Assembly: GCF_019443285.1 (NCBI RefSeq)
Contig: NZ_CP080327.1
Span: 806,001 to 870,000 of the forward strand
Direction of reading: 5' to 3'
DNA from: Aquisediminimonas profunda
Lineage (GTDB): Bacteria; Pseudomonadota; Alphaproteobacteria; Sphingomonadales; Sphingomonadaceae
Length of the DNA stretch: 64,000 nt
Positions within the stretch are counted from its first letter, which is position 1. Each line of letters begins with the position of its first letter. Of this stretch, positions 15,524 through 25,013 are shown in pieces. The notes under the pieces were generated by a model. The model did no database searches, was not told the origin of the DNA, and was given only the letters and a program-made list of their open reading frames with translations. Made by a program: the position numbers and the translations under genes.

Positions 15524-16450
15524 ATGGCAGATCCTTATACAACTCTCGGTGTTTCGCGGGGCGCGAGCGAAGCCGATATCAAGAAGGCGTATCGCAAGCT
15601 CGCCAAGGAGCTGCATCCGGATACAAACAAGGGCAATCCGAAGGCGACAGAGCGCTTTGCGGAAGTGAGCACGGCCTACGATCTGTTGTCAGACAAGGAC
15701 AAGCGCGCCCAGTTCGATCGGGGCGAAATTGACGAACATGGCAATCCTGCCAACCCCTTCGCCGGATTTGGCGGGCAGCAGGGCGGATTCCGGGGCAGTT
15801 CGGGTGGCTTTCAGGGCGGCTTTGGCGATGCTGCGGCGGCGGATCTCGGAGATCTGTTTGAAGGCATCTTTGGAGGCGGGCGCAGCCGCGGCGGCGGGTT
15901 CGGGGGATTTAGCGGCCGTTCTGCCCCTCCTCCGAAGGGGCCCAACGTAGCTTATCGTCTTGCCGTCTCATTCGAAGATGCCGCCACGCTCGCGCCCCAG
16001 CGGATCACGCTGCAGGACGGAAAGACGATCGACCTGAAGTTGCCGGCTGGCGTCGAGACGGGCACACAGATGAAGCTTTCCGGCAAGGGCCAGCCCGGAC
16101 CCGGCGGTGCAGGCGATGCCATTGTGACGATCGAGGTGCGCAATCATCGCCATTTCGTCCGCGATGGCGACAATGTCCGCCTGGACCTGCCGATCACGCT
16201 GAAGGAAGCGGTTCTTGGCGGCCCCGTGCGGGTTCCGACGGTTGAAGGCGCAGTCATGCTCAACATTCCCAAGGGATCGAGCTCGGGCAAGGTGCTGCGC
16301 CTGAAAGGCAAGGGTTTTACAGCCAAGGGCGGCTCGCGCGGCGATCAGCTTGTGACCCTGCTTATCGACATTCCTGCAGACGACGCCAGCCTCAGATCCT
16401 TTGCCGAAGGGTGGACTGACACGCGCAATCCGAGGTCCGGTCTCGGCTGA
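15524..16450 (+). CDS. DnaJ/CbpA-like co-chaperone without zinc fingers
   Basis: A 308-residue Hsp40. J domain at 1-70 with HPD at 31-33, a Gly-rich linker (residues ~75-145), then the two beta-barrel C-terminal domains (VAYRLAVSFEDAAT..., DGKTIDLKLPAGVETGTQMKLSGKGQPG, RVPTVEGAVMLNIPKGSSSGKVLRLKGKGF). There is no CxxCxGxG zinc-finger repeat, so it is a type II (CbpA/DnaJ class B) protein that delivers clients to DnaK. ATG 15524. Its TGA overlaps the ATG of brkB by one base, coupling it to the following envelope and fatty-acid genes. Confidence 0.93.
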   Translation: MADPYTTLGVSRGASEADIKKAYRKLAKELHPDTNKGNPKATERFAEVSTAYDLLSDKDKRAQFDRGEIDEHGNPANPFAGFGGQQGGFRGSSGGFQGGFGDAAAADLGDLFEGIFGGGRSRGGGFGGFSGRSAPPPKGPNVAYRLAVSFEDAATLAPQRITLQDGKTIDLKLPAGVETGTQMKLSGKGQPGPGGAGDAIVTIEVRNHRHFVRDGDNVRLDLPITLKEAVLGGPVRVPTVEGAVMLNIPKGSSSGKVLRLKGKGFTAKGGSRGDQLVTLLIDIPADDASLRSFAEGWTDTRNPRSGLG

Positions 16451-17424
16451 TGCGGGATGTTTCGCCCGAATCGCCCGAAGCGAGGCGGGTGCATCCGGAT
16501 GCCCACCCCCCACGATCGGGGCTACTTGGCCACATCGGGCCCGGGTCGCCGGTTTTCGAGTTCGCCCGCCGCGCCGTGGTTGGCGTTTATAACGATGGCT
16601 TCATTCATGCCGGAAATCTTGCCTATCTGACGTTGCTTGCGCTCTTTCCGTTCCTGATCATCCTGGCCGCTGCCGCGCAGTTGCTTGGCCGGCCGGCGGA
16701 AAATGCAGCAGCACTCCATTCGATTGCGCGCGCCTTTCCGCCATCGGTCGGCACCATGATTCAGTCGACGGCAGCAGAAGTCCTGACGCTCAGGACCGGA
16801 CCGCTGCTCTGGTTCGGGGCTGCCATCGGCATCTGGACTGTCGGCAGCTATATCGAGACGATCCGGGAAATCCTGCGCCGGGCCTATGGCACGGACTATG
16901 CCCGCCCCTTCTGGCAATATCGGCTGATTGGCGTGGCGATCATCTTTGTCGCGGTCGGGATGCTGATTGCGGCCTTTTCAATGCAGGTTCTGCTGACGAC
17001 AGCCGAAGAAGTGATCGCCCACTTCGTGCCGGCAGCCGGTTCGGTCGCAGACCGGATTGCCAGCACGCGCTTCGTTCCGATCCTGATGACCTTTGTTTCG
17101 AGCTATCTGCTCTTCTGGGCGCTCACTCCGGGCCAGTACCGCGGATTGGGCAATCCCAAATGGCCGGGGGCCATATTTGTGACGCTCTGGTGGTATCTGG
17201 CGCTGCTCCTTTTGCCAAAGGCCCTCGCACTTTTCGGCGGGTATACGCTGACTTATGGCGGACTTGCCGGGGTGATGGTCGCCATGTTGTTCTTCTGGCT
17301 GATCGGATATGGGTTCGTGATTGCAGCGCACATCAACGCAGCACTGGCAAATCCCGGCCATCATCCGCTAAAGGAGCATACAGTGTTGGACGATATTGCG
17401 GAGGCCAAGTGGCTGGATACATGA
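16450..17424 (+). CDS. YihY/BrkB family inner-membrane protein
   Basis: A 324-residue integral membrane protein of the YihY (formerly RNase BN) family, with about six transmembrane helices: AGNLAYLTLLALFPFLIILAA, GPLLWFGAAIGIWTV, LIGVAIIFVAVGMLIAAFSM, FVPILMTFVSSYLLFWAL, FVTLWWYLALLLL, GLAGVMVAMLFFWLIGYGFVIAA. The family has no established activity; it has been suggested to be a transporter or flippase, and the old RNase annotation was wrong. The N-terminal 35 residues are an unconserved soluble tail. It overlaps fabI by four bases (ATGA). Confidence 0.93.
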   Translation: MRDVSPESPEARRVHPDAHPPRSGLLGHIGPGSPVFEFARRAVVGVYNDGFIHAGNLAYLTLLALFPFLIILAAAAQLLGRPAENAAALHSIARAFPPSVGTMIQSTAAEVLTLRTGPLLWFGAAIGIWTVGSYIETIREILRRAYGTDYARPFWQYRLIGVAIIFVAVGMLIAAFSMQVLLTTAEEVIAHFVPAAGSVADRIASTRFVPILMTFVSSYLLFWALTPGQYRGLGNPKWPGAIFVTLWWYLALLLLPKALALFGGYTLTYGGLAGVMVAMLFFWLIGYGFVIAAHINAALANPGHHPLKEHTVLDDIAEAKWLDT

Positions 17425-18212
17425 ATGGCAAGCGCGGACTGATCATGGGCCTTGCCAATGATCGCAGCCTCGCCTGGGGCATCGCGAGGAAGCTGAAGGA
17501 CGAGGGGGCGGAACTCGCCTTCTCCTATCAGGGGGAAGCACTTGAAAAACGGGTGCGCCCCCTTGCCGATCAACTTGGCAGCGACTTCCTGATCGACTGC
17601 GATGTTTCTGACATGGCCGCGCTGGACAAGACATTCGAAACACTTTCTGCACGATGGCCGACGATCGACTTTGTCGTTCATGCCATCGGTTTTTCCGACA
17701 AGAATGAATTGCGCGGCGGCTATGTGGATACCAGCCTCGACAATTTCCTGCTGACGATGAATGTCAGCGTCTACAGTTTTGTGGCCGTTGCACACCGGGC
17801 CCGTGCCATGATGCCGAATGGCGGCGCGCTCCTCACGCTCAGCTACTATGGCGCCGAAAAGGTGATCCCGCACTACAATGTGATGGGCGTCGCCAAGGCC
17901 GCGCTCGAAACCAGCGTCAAATATCTCGCCAATGATCTTGGCCCCTCGGGCATCCGCGTGAATGCCATTTCCGCAGGACCGATCAAGACGCTTGCGGCGT
18001 CCGGCATCGGCGATTTCCGCTACATCATGAAGTGGAACGAGTATAATTCACCGCTTCGCCGCAACGTCACGATCGAGGATGTTGGCGGCGCCGGCCTTTA
18101 CCTGCTGTCGGATCTGGCCTCAGGCGTGACGGGCGAAACACATCATGTCGATGCAGGCTATCATGTGGTCGGGATGAAACAGGAAGACGCGCCGGACGTC
18201 ACGCTGGCATGA
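17421..18212 (+). CDS. fabI: Enoyl-[acyl-carrier-protein] reductase (NADH)
   Basis: A 263-residue short-chain dehydrogenase-type FabI, which completes each fatty-acid elongation cycle in the cytoplasm. The nucleotide-binding N-terminus is [18 protein letters not shown]; the catalytic Y-x6-K (Y152, K159 in YNVMGVAK) and the Y142 region (SYYGAEKV) are intact, and the enlarged substrate lid ([28 protein letters not shown]) is standard. The start at ATG 17421 overlaps the brkB stop. It overlaps aroC downstream by four bases, so a dnaJ-brkB-fabI-aroC operon is likely. Confidence 0.95.
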   Translation: MNGKRGLIMGLANDRSLAWGIARKLKDEGAELAFSYQGEALEKRVRPLADQLGSDFLIDCDVSDMAALDKTFETLSARWPTIDFVVHAIGFSDKNELRGGYVDTSLDNFLLTMNVSVYSFVAVAHRARAMMPNGGALLTLSYYGAEKVIPHYNVMGVAKAALETSVKYLANDLGPSGIRVNAISAGPIKTLAASGIGDFRYIMKWNEYNSPLRRNVTIEDVGGAGLYLLSDLASGVTGETHHVDAGYHVVGMKQEDAPDVTLA

Positions 18213-19279
18213 GCTACAACAGCTTTGGCCATGTCTTTCGCTTCTCGACCTGGGGGGAAAGCCATGGACCGGCGCTCGGTGCGGTTGTCGACGGCTGCCC
18301 GCCCGGCCTGCCGCTCAGCGAAGCCGACATACAGCCCTTCCTTGACCGCCGCCGCCCCGGCCAGTCGAAATTCACGACGCAGCGCCAGGAGCCGGATGCC
18401 GTAAAGATCCTTTCCGGCGTCTTCGAAGGCCGGACGACCGGAACCCCGATCAGCCTGATGATCGACAATGTCGACCAGCGCTCGAAGGACTATTCCGACG
18501 TCGCAAAAGCCTATCGCCCCGGCCATGCCGATTACAGTTATGACGCCAAATACGGCCTTCGCGACTATCGTGGCGGCGGACGGTCGTCGGCGCGCGAAAC
18601 AGCGGCACGGGTTGCGGCAGGCGCCGTTGCCCGCCTTGCGATTCCGGAGGTCGAGATCCTGGCCTATGTTGTCGAAATTGGCGGCGACAAGATCGATCGC
18701 GACAATTTCGAGGTGGCGCAGATCGAAAAGAACCCGTTTTTCTGCCCCGATGAGGCTGCGGCCGGACGGTGGGAGACGCTCCTCGATGATGCCCGCAAGG
18801 CCGGCTCTTCGCTGGGCGCGGTCGTCGAATGCGTCGCGCGTGGCGTGCCGGCAGGCTGGGGCGCCCCCCTCTATGCCAAGCTCGATGCCGAACTGGCTGC
18901 AGCCATGATGTCGATCAATGCCACAAAGGGGGTCGAGATCGGGGCCGGCTTCGAAGCCGCCCGGCTGCGAGGCGAGGAGAATGCGGACCGGATGCGCCCC
19001 GGCTCCAACATGCCCGAATTCCTTGCGAACAATTCTGGCGGAATTGCCGGGGGAATTTCCACAGGTCAGCCCGTTGTGGTGCGGGTTGCCTTCAAGCCCA
19101 CGTCATCGATCCTCACGCCGGTGGAGACGATCACGCGCGCAGGTGAAGCGACCGAAATCGTGACCAAGGGGCGTCATGACCCGTGCGTTGGCATTCGGGG
19201 CGCGCCCGTTGTCGAGGCGATGATGGCGCTGGTGCTGGCGGACCAGAAAATGCTCCACCGCGCTCAGTGCGGGGCTTAG
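18209..19279 (+). CDS. aroC: Chorismate synthase
   Basis: A 356-residue flavin-dependent enzyme that converts EPSP to chorismate, the seventh and last shikimate step. Typical beginning [30 protein letters not shown], the FMN-binding [15 protein letters not shown] (about residues 105-119) and [21 protein letters not shown], and the late [21 protein letters not shown]. It ends four bases inside the convergent yggT gene. It follows fabI with an ATGA overlap. The chorismate it makes is used by the chorismate mutase encoded 3 kb upstream, but the two genes are not in one operon. Confidence 0.96.
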   Translation: MSYNSFGHVFRFSTWGESHGPALGAVVDGCPPGLPLSEADIQPFLDRRRPGQSKFTTQRQEPDAVKILSGVFEGRTTGTPISLMIDNVDQRSKDYSDVAKAYRPGHADYSYDAKYGLRDYRGGGRSSARETAARVAAGAVARLAIPEVEILAYVVEIGGDKIDRDNFEVAQIEKNPFFCPDEAAAGRWETLLDDARKAGSSLGAVVECVARGVPAGWGAPLYAKLDAELAAAMMSINATKGVEIGAGFEAARLRGEENADRMRPGSNMPEFLANNSGGIAGGISTGQPVVVRVAFKPTSSILTPVETITRAGEATEIVTKGRHDPCVGIRGAPVVEAMMALVLADQKMLHRAQCGA

Positions 19280-19584
19280 GCTCCGAAGTAGAGCGAATCT
19301 CGAGCGGTCGGGATAACAAAATTCGTGATTATGTTGATGATGATCAGCACGACCATCGGTGAAAAGTCGATACTGCCTGTATCAGGCAATATGCGACGGA
19401 TCGGCCGATAAAGTGGCTGGGTTATGGTATCGAGTGCCCTCTGGAGCCCTCTCACAAACTCGTTGTATGTGTTGACCACATTGAACGCGATCAGGATCGA
19501 AAGCACAAACTGCGCAACGATTATTATGCTCAGAATATAGAGCAGATAGCCGATAATTCCGAGTAGCATCACTAAAATTGCCAT
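19276..19584 (-). CDS. YggT family membrane protein
   Basis: A 102-residue protein with two YggT-type hydrophobic helices ([31 protein letters not shown] at the N-terminus and [18 protein letters not shown] at the C-terminus) flanking a short soluble loop with [20 protein letters not shown], the conserved family core. YggT proteins are integral inner-membrane proteins associated with cell envelope and division genes in many bacteria. It begins 12 bases downstream of the argB stop, so it is likely co-transcribed. Confidence 0.9.
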   Translation of the reverse strand: MAILVMLLGIIGYLLYILSIIIVAQFVLSILIAFNVVNTYNEFVRGLQRALDTITQPLYRPIRRILPDTGSIDFSPMVVLIIINIITNFVIPTARDSLYFGA

Positions 19585-19595
19585 TGATCCACGCC

Positions 19596-20495
19596 CTATT
19601 TGTGAACGAGCGTACCCGCGCCGCTCCGTGTGAAAATTTCCACCAACATGGCATGCGGCACGCGCCCGTCAAGGATGACCGCGGCATCGACCCCGCCTTC
19701 CACTGCCGTCACGCAGGTTTCCAGCTTTGGGATCATGCCGCCGGTAACCGTGCCGTCGGCGCGCAATGCGACAATCTTTGCCGGATCCAGATCGGTCAGG
19801 AGCGATCCATCCTTGGCAAGGACGCCGGATACATCGGTCAGGAGGAAGAGCCGGTCTGCACGCAGGGCAGCCGCAATCGCACCGGCCATGGTGTCGGCGT
19901 TGATGTTGTAGGTATGGCCGTCGGTCCCGACCCCGATCGGTGCGACTACAGGGATCATTCCGGCTGCGGAAATCGTGTCGAGTATCGTCCGGTCCACCGC
20001 CTTGGGTTCGCCGACAAAGCCGAGATCGACCACGCGTTCGATATTACTTTCCGGATCGCGGGTCGTGCGTTTGACCTTTTCGGCGGTGACAAAGCCGCCA
20101 TCCTTGCCAGAAATGCCGACAGCCTTTCCACCAGCGGCCGCAATCCAGGCAACGAGCTCCTTGTTGATCGCGCCCGACAGAACCATTTCGGCAACCTTGG
20201 CCGTTTCCGCGTCGGTGACCCGAAGGCCGTCGACAAAACTTGATTCGACGCCAAGCTTCTTGAGCATGGCGCCAATCTGCGGTCCGCCGCCGTGCACGAC
20301 GATGGGGTTGATCCCGACGGCTTTCATCAACACGACATCGTCGGCAAAGTCTCGGGCGGCTGCCGGATCGCCCATGGCATGCCCGCCATATTTGATCACG
20401 AAGGTCGCACCGGCATAGCGCTGCATATAGGGCAGCGCTTCTGTCAGGACCTCTGCCTTGGCGAGCGCTGATTGATCGGGTTCGTGTCTGCTCAT
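19596..20495 (-). CDS. argB: Acetylglutamate kinase
   Basis: A 299-residue amino-acid-kinase fold enzyme that phosphorylates N-acetyl-L-glutamate in arginine synthesis. Key blocks: [11 protein letters not shown] (residue about 38), [13 protein letters not shown], the R-specific [25 protein letters not shown] and [34 protein letters not shown]. The start ATG 20495 (MSRHEPDQS) is preferred over a longer form. The first 20 residues are the N-terminal extension that in feedback-regulated (hexameric) kinases carries the arginine-binding helix; feedback control is therefore plausible but not proven here. Next upstream gene is the queuosine precursor transporter, 13 bases away. Confidence 0.95.
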   Translation of the reverse strand: MSRHEPDQSALAKAEVLTEALPYMQRYAGATFVIKYGGHAMGDPAAARDFADDVVLMKAVGINPIVVHGGGPQIGAMLKKLGVESSFVDGLRVTDAETAKVAEMVLSGAINKELVAWIAAAGGKAVGISGKDGGFVTAEKVKRTTRDPESNIERVVDLGFVGEPKAVDRTILDTISAAGMIPVVAPIGVGTDGHTYNINADTMAGAIAAALRADRLFLLTDVSGVLAKDGSLLTDLDPAKIVALRADGTVTGGMIPKLETCVTAVEGGVDAAVILDGRVPHAMLVEIFTRSGAGTLVHK

Positions 20496-20508
20496 GTTGG
20501 CGCCGCCG

Positions 20509-21144
20509 CTATGCGGTTGCTGCCTTTTGGTCAAGTTTCCGGCCAAAGCTCACGGCAAGCTGAATCAGCGGCGGCACCATCACGACGGACAGCACAACCT
20601 TTGCAGTGATGCCGCTGATAAGGAGCGGCAAGAGCGGCAGGACGCCAAGAAAGGCAATCGTCAGGAAGATGCCGGTATCGACAATCTGGCTGGCGACAGC
20701 CGCGATCATGCCGCGCAACCAGACCAGTTTGCCCGTACCCTCGCGCAGGGCATTGAACAGCATGACATTGAGCGTCTGGGAAATGCCGTAGGACACAAGC
20801 CCGGCAAGCATCAGTCTCGACCCTTGCCCTAGGATCCCCTTGAATGCTTCCTGCTGGCTCCAGAAGCTGGCCGCAGGCAGGGCAATGACAAGCTGGATCA
20901 GCAGCGCGGACAAGATCAGCGGGATGAACCCGTAACGCACCAGCTTTTGCGCAGTGTCTGCACCATGGAGTTCGGACACTGCGCTGGAAAGGACAACAAG
21001 CTGGAGAAACGCAAAGATGCCGGCCTCCACCGTAAGCGGCCCGATTGCGACAATCTTTGTGCCAAGCACGCCCGCCATGCAGACAAGGCCGCCATAGACG
21101 AGCGAGTAAATGAAGAGCGAACGCGGCACTTCGGCTTCTGTCAC
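20509..21144 (-). CDS. yhhQ: Queuosine precursor transporter (YhhQ/VUT family)
   Basis: A 211-residue integral membrane protein of the YhhQ family with about six transmembrane helices, including [22 protein letters not shown] and [11 protein letters not shown] at the ends. YhhQ proteins import preQ0/preQ1, the precursors for queuosine in tRNA anticodons. I chose GTG 21144 because its last two bases form the stop of the epoxide hydrolase gene (GTGA) and it gives the family start [17 protein letters not shown] 21165, which overlaps by 25 bases, is an alternative. Four genes upstream on the same strand lies gluQ, another tRNA queuosine-position enzyme. Confidence 0.88.
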   Translation of the reverse strand: MTEAEVPRSLFIYSLVYGGLVCMAGVLGTKIVAIGPLTVEAGIFAFLQLVVLSSAVSELHGADTAQKLVRYGFIPLILSALLIQLVIALPAASFWSQQEAFKGILGQGSRLMLAGLVSYGISQTLNVMLFNALREGTGKLVWLRGMIAAVASQIVDTGIFLTIAFLGVLPLLPLLISGITAKVVLSVVMVPPLIQLAVSFGRKLDQKAATA

Positions 21145-22265
21145 AGGGTCATGCCGCCAAAGCATGCGCGCAATTCCTGCACAAACAGGGACGGCTGTTC
21201 CATCGCCGCGAAATGACCGCCTCTCGACACTTCGTTCCAATAGACGATCTGCTTGTACCGGGTTTCCGCCCACCGCCTGGAAAGCCGCATCAGCTCCTGC
21301 GGGAACAGGCTGCAGCCTGTGGGGATCGAGATGTCGCCGCTGGCGAAGGTCCTGAAGCTGTGCCAGTAGAGTCTGGCCGATGACGCCGCCGCATTGTTCA
21401 GCCAGTACAGCATGACATTGTCGAGCAGGTGATCGCGGCTGAAGATGTTTTCCGGGTGGCTCACGCCGTCTTTGGCGCAATCGGACCAACCGTGGAATTT
21501 CTCGAGAATCCACGCCATCTGCCCCACGGGTGAATCCGCCAGACCATAGCCGACCGTCTGCGGCCGTGTTGACTGCTCGATGGAGTAGCCCGTGTCTTTC
21601 TCCTGATACCATTGGAAGCGGGCAAGGGCCGCCTTTTCGAATTCGGTCAGGTCGGTCATCATTTCGGCGGGAGGGCGGCCCACCACCATATTGATATGAA
21701 TGCCCGCGCAGGCACCCAGATTCTGGGCGCCGATCGCGCAGGTGACGGCCGATCCCCAATCTCCGCCCTGGGCGAAGTAGCGCTCATAGCCAAGCGCGAG
21801 CATCAGCGAGTTCCAGGCCTGTCCGATCTTGTCCACATCCCAGCCGGGCTTGGTCGGCTTGCCCGAAAAGGCATAGCCGGGCAGCGACGGGATCACGAGG
21901 TGAAAGTCTTCAGAGAGCGGCCCGATCACGTCGATGAACTCCAGAACCGATCCCGGCCAGCCATGCGTCATGATCAATGGTCGCGCGTTGGGGTTTGCCG
22001 AGCGGACATGGATGAAATGGATATCGAGCCCGTCAATCTCGATCAGGAAATTGGGGAGCGCGTTGAGGGTCGCCTCGCAGCGCCGCCAATCATAGTCCTT
22101 CGCCCAATAGGCTGCGACCTCCTGAACATAGGCCAGGGGAATGCCCTGATCCCAATCCTCCACAGTCTCCTTCTCGGGATAGCGGGTAAGGGCCAGACGG
22201 GCCTGCAAATCATCAAGCTGGGCTTGCGGGATGTCGATTGTGAAAGGGCGGGGCGTTCCTGTCAT
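21141..22265 (-). CDS. Epoxide hydrolase (EHN-domain alpha/beta hydrolase)
   Basis: A 374-residue protein with an N-terminal epoxide-hydrolase domain (FTIDIPQAQLDDLQARLALTRYP), the oxyanion HGWPGS motif at 101-106, a nucleophile D169 in GGDWGS, and a catalytic His at about 351 in RGGHFAAMEQP. The alpha/beta fold is complete. It resembles juvenile-hormone and soil-bacterial epoxide hydrolases; the substrate here is unknown but may be an aromatic-degradation or lipid epoxide. Its stop overlaps the start of yhhQ. The next gene downstream of its start region is hbd, 58 bases away on the same strand. Confidence 0.9.
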   Translation of the reverse strand: MTGTPRPFTIDIPQAQLDDLQARLALTRYPEKETVEDWDQGIPLAYVQEVAAYWAKDYDWRRCEATLNALPNFLIEIDGLDIHFIHVRSANPNARPLIMTHGWPGSVLEFIDVIGPLSEDFHLVIPSLPGYAFSGKPTKPGWDVDKIGQAWNSLMLALGYERYFAQGGDWGSAVTCAIGAQNLGACAGIHINMVVGRPPAEMMTDLTEFEKAALARFQWYQEKDTGYSIEQSTRPQTVGYGLADSPVGQMAWILEKFHGWSDCAKDGVSHPENIFSRDHLLDNVMLYWLNNAAASSARLYWHSFRTFASGDISIPTGCSLFPQELMRLSRRWAETRYKQIVYWNEVSRGGHFAAMEQPSLFVQELRACFGGMTL

Positions 22266-22323
22266 GTCATTCTGCCTTGTTGAGTTTTGCCTTTACGGAC
22301 TCGTCGGGGAACTGGTGCTTCTC

Positions 22324-23196
22324 TCACCGTGTCGGTACCGGTTCGGGGCCGGTCCAGTCGTAAAAGCCGCGGCCCGTCTTTTTGCCGAGCCACCCGGCCT
22401 CCACATATTTGACGAGCAGGGGTGCCGGGCGGAATTTCGGGTCGCCTGTGCCGCTATGGAGTACACGGCAGATCTCAAGACATGTGTCGAGGCCGATGAA
22501 ATCGGCAAGCGTCAGCGGGCCCATCGGGTGATTGAGGCCAAGGCGGCAGGCCGTATCGATATCGCGGATCGTTGCCACGCCTTCGCCCAGCGCAAAGCAG
22601 GCCTCGTTGAGCATCGGCAGCAGCACGCGGTTGACGATGAAGCCTGGCGCGTCGTTGGCGTGGACGATTTCCTTGCCAAGACTGCGCCCATAGGCCTCGA
22701 CGGCCGAGACCGTCGCATCTGCGGTGGCCAGCCCGCGGATAAGCTCGATAAGGCCCATGACCGGAACGGGGTTGAAGAAATGTACGCCCATGAACCGTGC
22801 CGGATCGGGAGACGCCTGAGCCAGCCGGGTAATCGGGATTGATGAGGTGTTCGACGCGAGGATCGCATCACCACGGAGCATTTTGCCTACATCCGCAAAG
22901 ATCGCGCGCTTGATGTCCTCGCGCTCGGTTGCGGCTTCGATGACCAGATCGGCATCTGCAAACGCGGCACTGCCTGCGACAGGCTCGATCAGGGTGAGCG
23001 CGGCATCGCGCGCTTCAGCCGCAATCTTCTCCTTTTCGACGAGCCGCGCGAGGCCCTTGGCAATCCCGTCCTTGCCCGATGAGGCGCGGGCGAGATCCAC
23101 GTCCGAGAGCAGGACGCGGTAGCCGGCCTGAGCCGAAACCTGCGCGATTCCGGCGCCCATCTGCCCCGCACCAACAACGCCAATTGTTTTCATCAT
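22324..23196 (-). CDS. hbd: 3-hydroxybutyryl-CoA dehydrogenase
   Basis: A 290-residue 3-hydroxyacyl-CoA dehydrogenase (monofunctional). Rossmann fold GAGQMGAGIAQVSAQ at 8-22, the acyl-CoA site HFFNPVPVMGLIELI with the catalytic His/Glu pair, and VNRVLLPMLNEACFALGEGVA in the C-terminal domain. It oxidises short-chain 3-hydroxyacyl-CoA with NAD+, in beta-oxidation or PHB turnover. Length equals the family standard. There is a hairpin (CCCAGCC/GGCTGGG, 23220-23239) between this gene and the upstream adenosyltransferase gene. Confidence 0.93.
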   Translation of the reverse strand: MMKTIGVVGAGQMGAGIAQVSAQAGYRVLLSDVDLARASSGKDGIAKGLARLVEKEKIAAEARDAALTLIEPVAGSAAFADADLVIEAATEREDIKRAIFADVGKMLRGDAILASNTSSIPITRLAQASPDPARFMGVHFFNPVPVMGLIELIRGLATADATVSAVEAYGRSLGKEIVHANDAPGFIVNRVLLPMLNEACFALGEGVATIRDIDTACRLGLNHPMGPLTLADFIGLDTCLEICRVLHSGTGDPKFRPAPLLVKYVEAGWLGKKTGRGFYDWTGPEPVPTR

Positions 23197-23219
23197 CAGC
23201 CCCAGCCCGTTTGATTCGT

Positions 23220-23239
23220 CCCAGCCTTTATCGGCTGGG
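23220..23239. other. Intercistronic hairpin
   Basis: CCCAGCC-TTTATC-GGCTGGG forms a 7-bp perfect stem between the adenosyltransferase and hbd genes. No T-run follows on either strand, so I would not call it a terminator; an mRNA-stability or attenuation role is possible. Confidence 0.4.
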
Positions 23240-23250
23240 GCGAAACAGTG

Positions 23251-23817
23251 CTAGCGCGAGCCGCCGGGCACCCAAAGAATGTCGTTGCTGCCCTGATCGT
23301 TGGCGAAGCGCGAAGCGACAAACAGCCAGTCCGACAGGCGATTGAGGTAGGCCAATGCCAGCGGATTGATCGCAACTTCGCGCGCGGCCGAAATGGCGGT
23401 GCGTTCGGCTCTGCGGGTGACCGAGCGAGCGACATGCAGCGTTGTGCCGAGCGCCGACCCGCCCGGCAGGATAAAGCTGTTGAGCGGGGTCATGCCGAGG
23501 TTCATTGCATCAATCTCGGTTTCGAGCCTCGCGACTTGCGCCGCAACAATGCGAAGCGTCATCTCCCCGGGGGTAAAATCCTCGCCGGGGGTCGCAAGAT
23601 CGGCGCCGAGATCGAACAGGTCATTCTGGATGGTGCGGATGCGTTCCAGCATCTCATCGCGGGCGTGGAGTGCGGCCGCGCCGATGGCGCAGTTCACTTC
23701 ATCGACATCGCCGATCGCGGCCATGCGCGGCGCATCCTTCGAGATGCGGCTGCCGTCGACCAGGCCGGTCGTGCCATCGTCTCCGGTGCGGGTGTAGATC
23801 TTGTTGAGCTTGACCAA
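23251..23817 (-). CDS. Cob(I)yrinic acid a,c-diamide adenosyltransferase, PduO type
   Basis: A 188-residue adenosyltransferase that adds the 5'-deoxyadenosyl group from ATP to cobalamin, making adenosylcobalamin. PduO-family motifs: KIYTRTGDDGTTGLVDGSRISKD (ATP phosphate site, residues 6-28), GDVDEVNCAIGAA, FILPGGSALGTTLHVARSVTRRAER with the arginines that bind ATP. ATG 23817. It is preceded by the twin-transmembrane gene (6 bases), an arrangement seen in many alphaproteobacteria. Gene symbol left blank because cobO and pduO naming differs among genomes. Confidence 0.93.
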   Translation of the reverse strand: MVKLNKIYTRTGDDGTTGLVDGSRISKDAPRMAAIGDVDEVNCAIGAAALHARDEMLERIRTIQNDLFDLGADLATPGEDFTPGEMTLRIVAAQVARLETEIDAMNLGMTPLNSFILPGGSALGTTLHVARSVTRRAERTAISAAREVAINPLALAYLNRLSDWLFVASRFANDQGSNDILWVPGGSR

Positions 23818-23823
23818 AGAGCG

Positions 23824-24054
23824 TCAGCCGCTGCGTGACAGGGCAAGCATCAGGACAACGATGACAATGGCCAGTGCCTGAAACGCAACGCGGCCCTGCA
23901 TCATCTTGTTCTGCTTTAGGCCGGACGCGCTGGGCCCCGTTCCATCGCTCTTGAGGTCCGCCTCGGTCGTCTTCAGAAAGGCAATGATCCCGCGCACGAG
24001 CATGACGACAGCGCCAATGATGGCAAGGATCAGGAGGATGGAAAGAATGGGCAT
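23824..24054 (-). CDS. HIG1-domain twin-transmembrane protein
   Basis: A 76-residue protein with two transmembrane helices (ILSILLILAIIGAVVMLVRGIIAFL and FQALAIVIVVLMLALSR) and the QNKMMQGRVAFQALAI segment of the HIG1 (hypoxia-induced gene 1) family. In mitochondria HIG1 proteins assist respiratory supercomplexes; in alphaproteobacteria the role is unknown. It lies between gluQ and the cobalamin adenosyltransferase gene, close enough on both sides (6-9 bases) for a common transcript. Confidence 0.82.
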   Translation of the reverse strand: MPILSILLILAIIGAVVMLVRGIIAFLKTTEADLKSDGTGPSASGLKQNKMMQGRVAFQALAIVIVVLMLALSRSG

Positions 24055-24063
24055 GACGCGTCC

Positions 24064-24915
24064 TTATTCCTCCTCAAGCGCGAATCCAACCGGAAACCGT
24101 GCCCGCCGCATGTTTTCGACAAGTTCGGCGGGATCGACCCCGCTTGAGCGCAATGCAGCAAGCGTCGGCGCCGACTTGCGCTTGGCCAGTCGTTCGCCAT
24201 CACTGCCGACCACAAGGCGATGGTGATGGTAACGCGGCGACGGCAGACCCAGCAAGGCCTGCAGCAGCCGGTGGAGGTGCGTCGCGGCGAACAGGTCCCG
24301 TCCGCGAACCACATCGGTCACGCCCTGCGCCGCATCGTCAACAACAACCGATAGATGATAGCTTGTCCCGGCATCCTTGCGGGCAAGAATGGCATCGCCG
24401 AGGAGTGCAGGATCGGCAGCGATCCGGCCCTTCGCGTCGTCCTCCCATGCGAGCGGTCCGGTCATGGCCAGCGCCGCTGCAGTGTCGAGCCGCCAGCTCC
24501 AGGGCAGCGCCGTATCGGCATCGACAGCACGGCGGCGACAGGTTCCGGGATAGAGCGCGCCCATCGGCCCTTGAGGTGCAGACGCTGCAGCGGCAATGTC
24601 TGATCGTGTGCAGATGCATCGGTAAAGCAGGCCCTTGGCCTCAAGCGCTGCAATGGCCGCGGCATAGGCGGACATCCGCTGGGACTGGACCATGACCTCC
24701 CCGTCCCAGTCGAGGCCGAGCCAGCGAAGGTCCTCGAAAACTGCCTCGACATGTTCGGGGTGGCACCGGCTGATGTCGATATCCTCGATCCTGAGGAAGA
24801 AGCGACCTGAGTGCGACCGCGCGAAATCATGCGCGCGCATCGCTGACCAGGCATGGCCGAGATGAAGGCGCCCCGTCGGGCTGGGGGCAAAGCGGGTTAC
24901 AATATCTTTGTGCAT
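24064..24915 (-). CDS. gluQ: Glutamyl-Q tRNA(Asp) synthetase
   Basis: A 283-residue truncated class I synthetase that attaches glutamate to the queuosine of tRNA(Asp). It has the HIGH-type HLGH (18-21 in RLHLGHAW), the zinc-ligand region RCICTRSD... and YPGTCRRR, and the KMSKS-equivalent LAKRKSA near the C-terminus; no anticodon-binding domain follows, as expected for GluQRS. I used ATG 24915 (MHKDIVTRFAPSPTG), a typical start; a longer form beginning at 24936 is possible. It heads the minus-strand run HIG1-adenosyltransferase-hbd and is divergent from the HNH gene. Confidence 0.94.
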   Translation of the reverse strand: MHKDIVTRFAPSPTGRLHLGHAWSAMRAHDFARSHSGRFFLRIEDIDISRCHPEHVEAVFEDLRWLGLDWDGEVMVQSQRMSAYAAAIAALEAKGLLYRCICTRSDIAAAASAPQGPMGALYPGTCRRRAVDADTALPWSWRLDTAAALAMTGPLAWEDDAKGRIAADPALLGDAILARKDAGTSYHLSVVVDDAAQGVTDVVRGRDLFAATHLHRLLQALLGLPSPRYHHHRLVVGSDGERLAKRKSAPTLAALRSSGVDPAELVENMRRARFPVGFALEEE

Positions 24916-25013
24916 TTTCGCCCTTGACCCCATCATATGGTAAATGCTGTCATGCGCGTGTCATGTGAAGCGGCGAAAGCGCGCATGCAACAGGCGAAAG
25001 GGGTTGGTCGGCC

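Noticed and set aside
15770-15930. Glycine-rich repetitive sequence in the dnaJ-like gene
   Set aside because: It is the normal Gly/Phe linker of DnaJ-type proteins, not a repeat element; the similar tract in the TPM gene (10055-10170) is likewise a low-complexity protein tail.
21145-21759. A longer N-terminal part of the queuosine transporter frame
   Set aside because: The upstream codons lie antisense-free but inside the epoxide hydrolase gene in another frame; they show no membrane-protein character and GTG 21144 is a natural coupled start.
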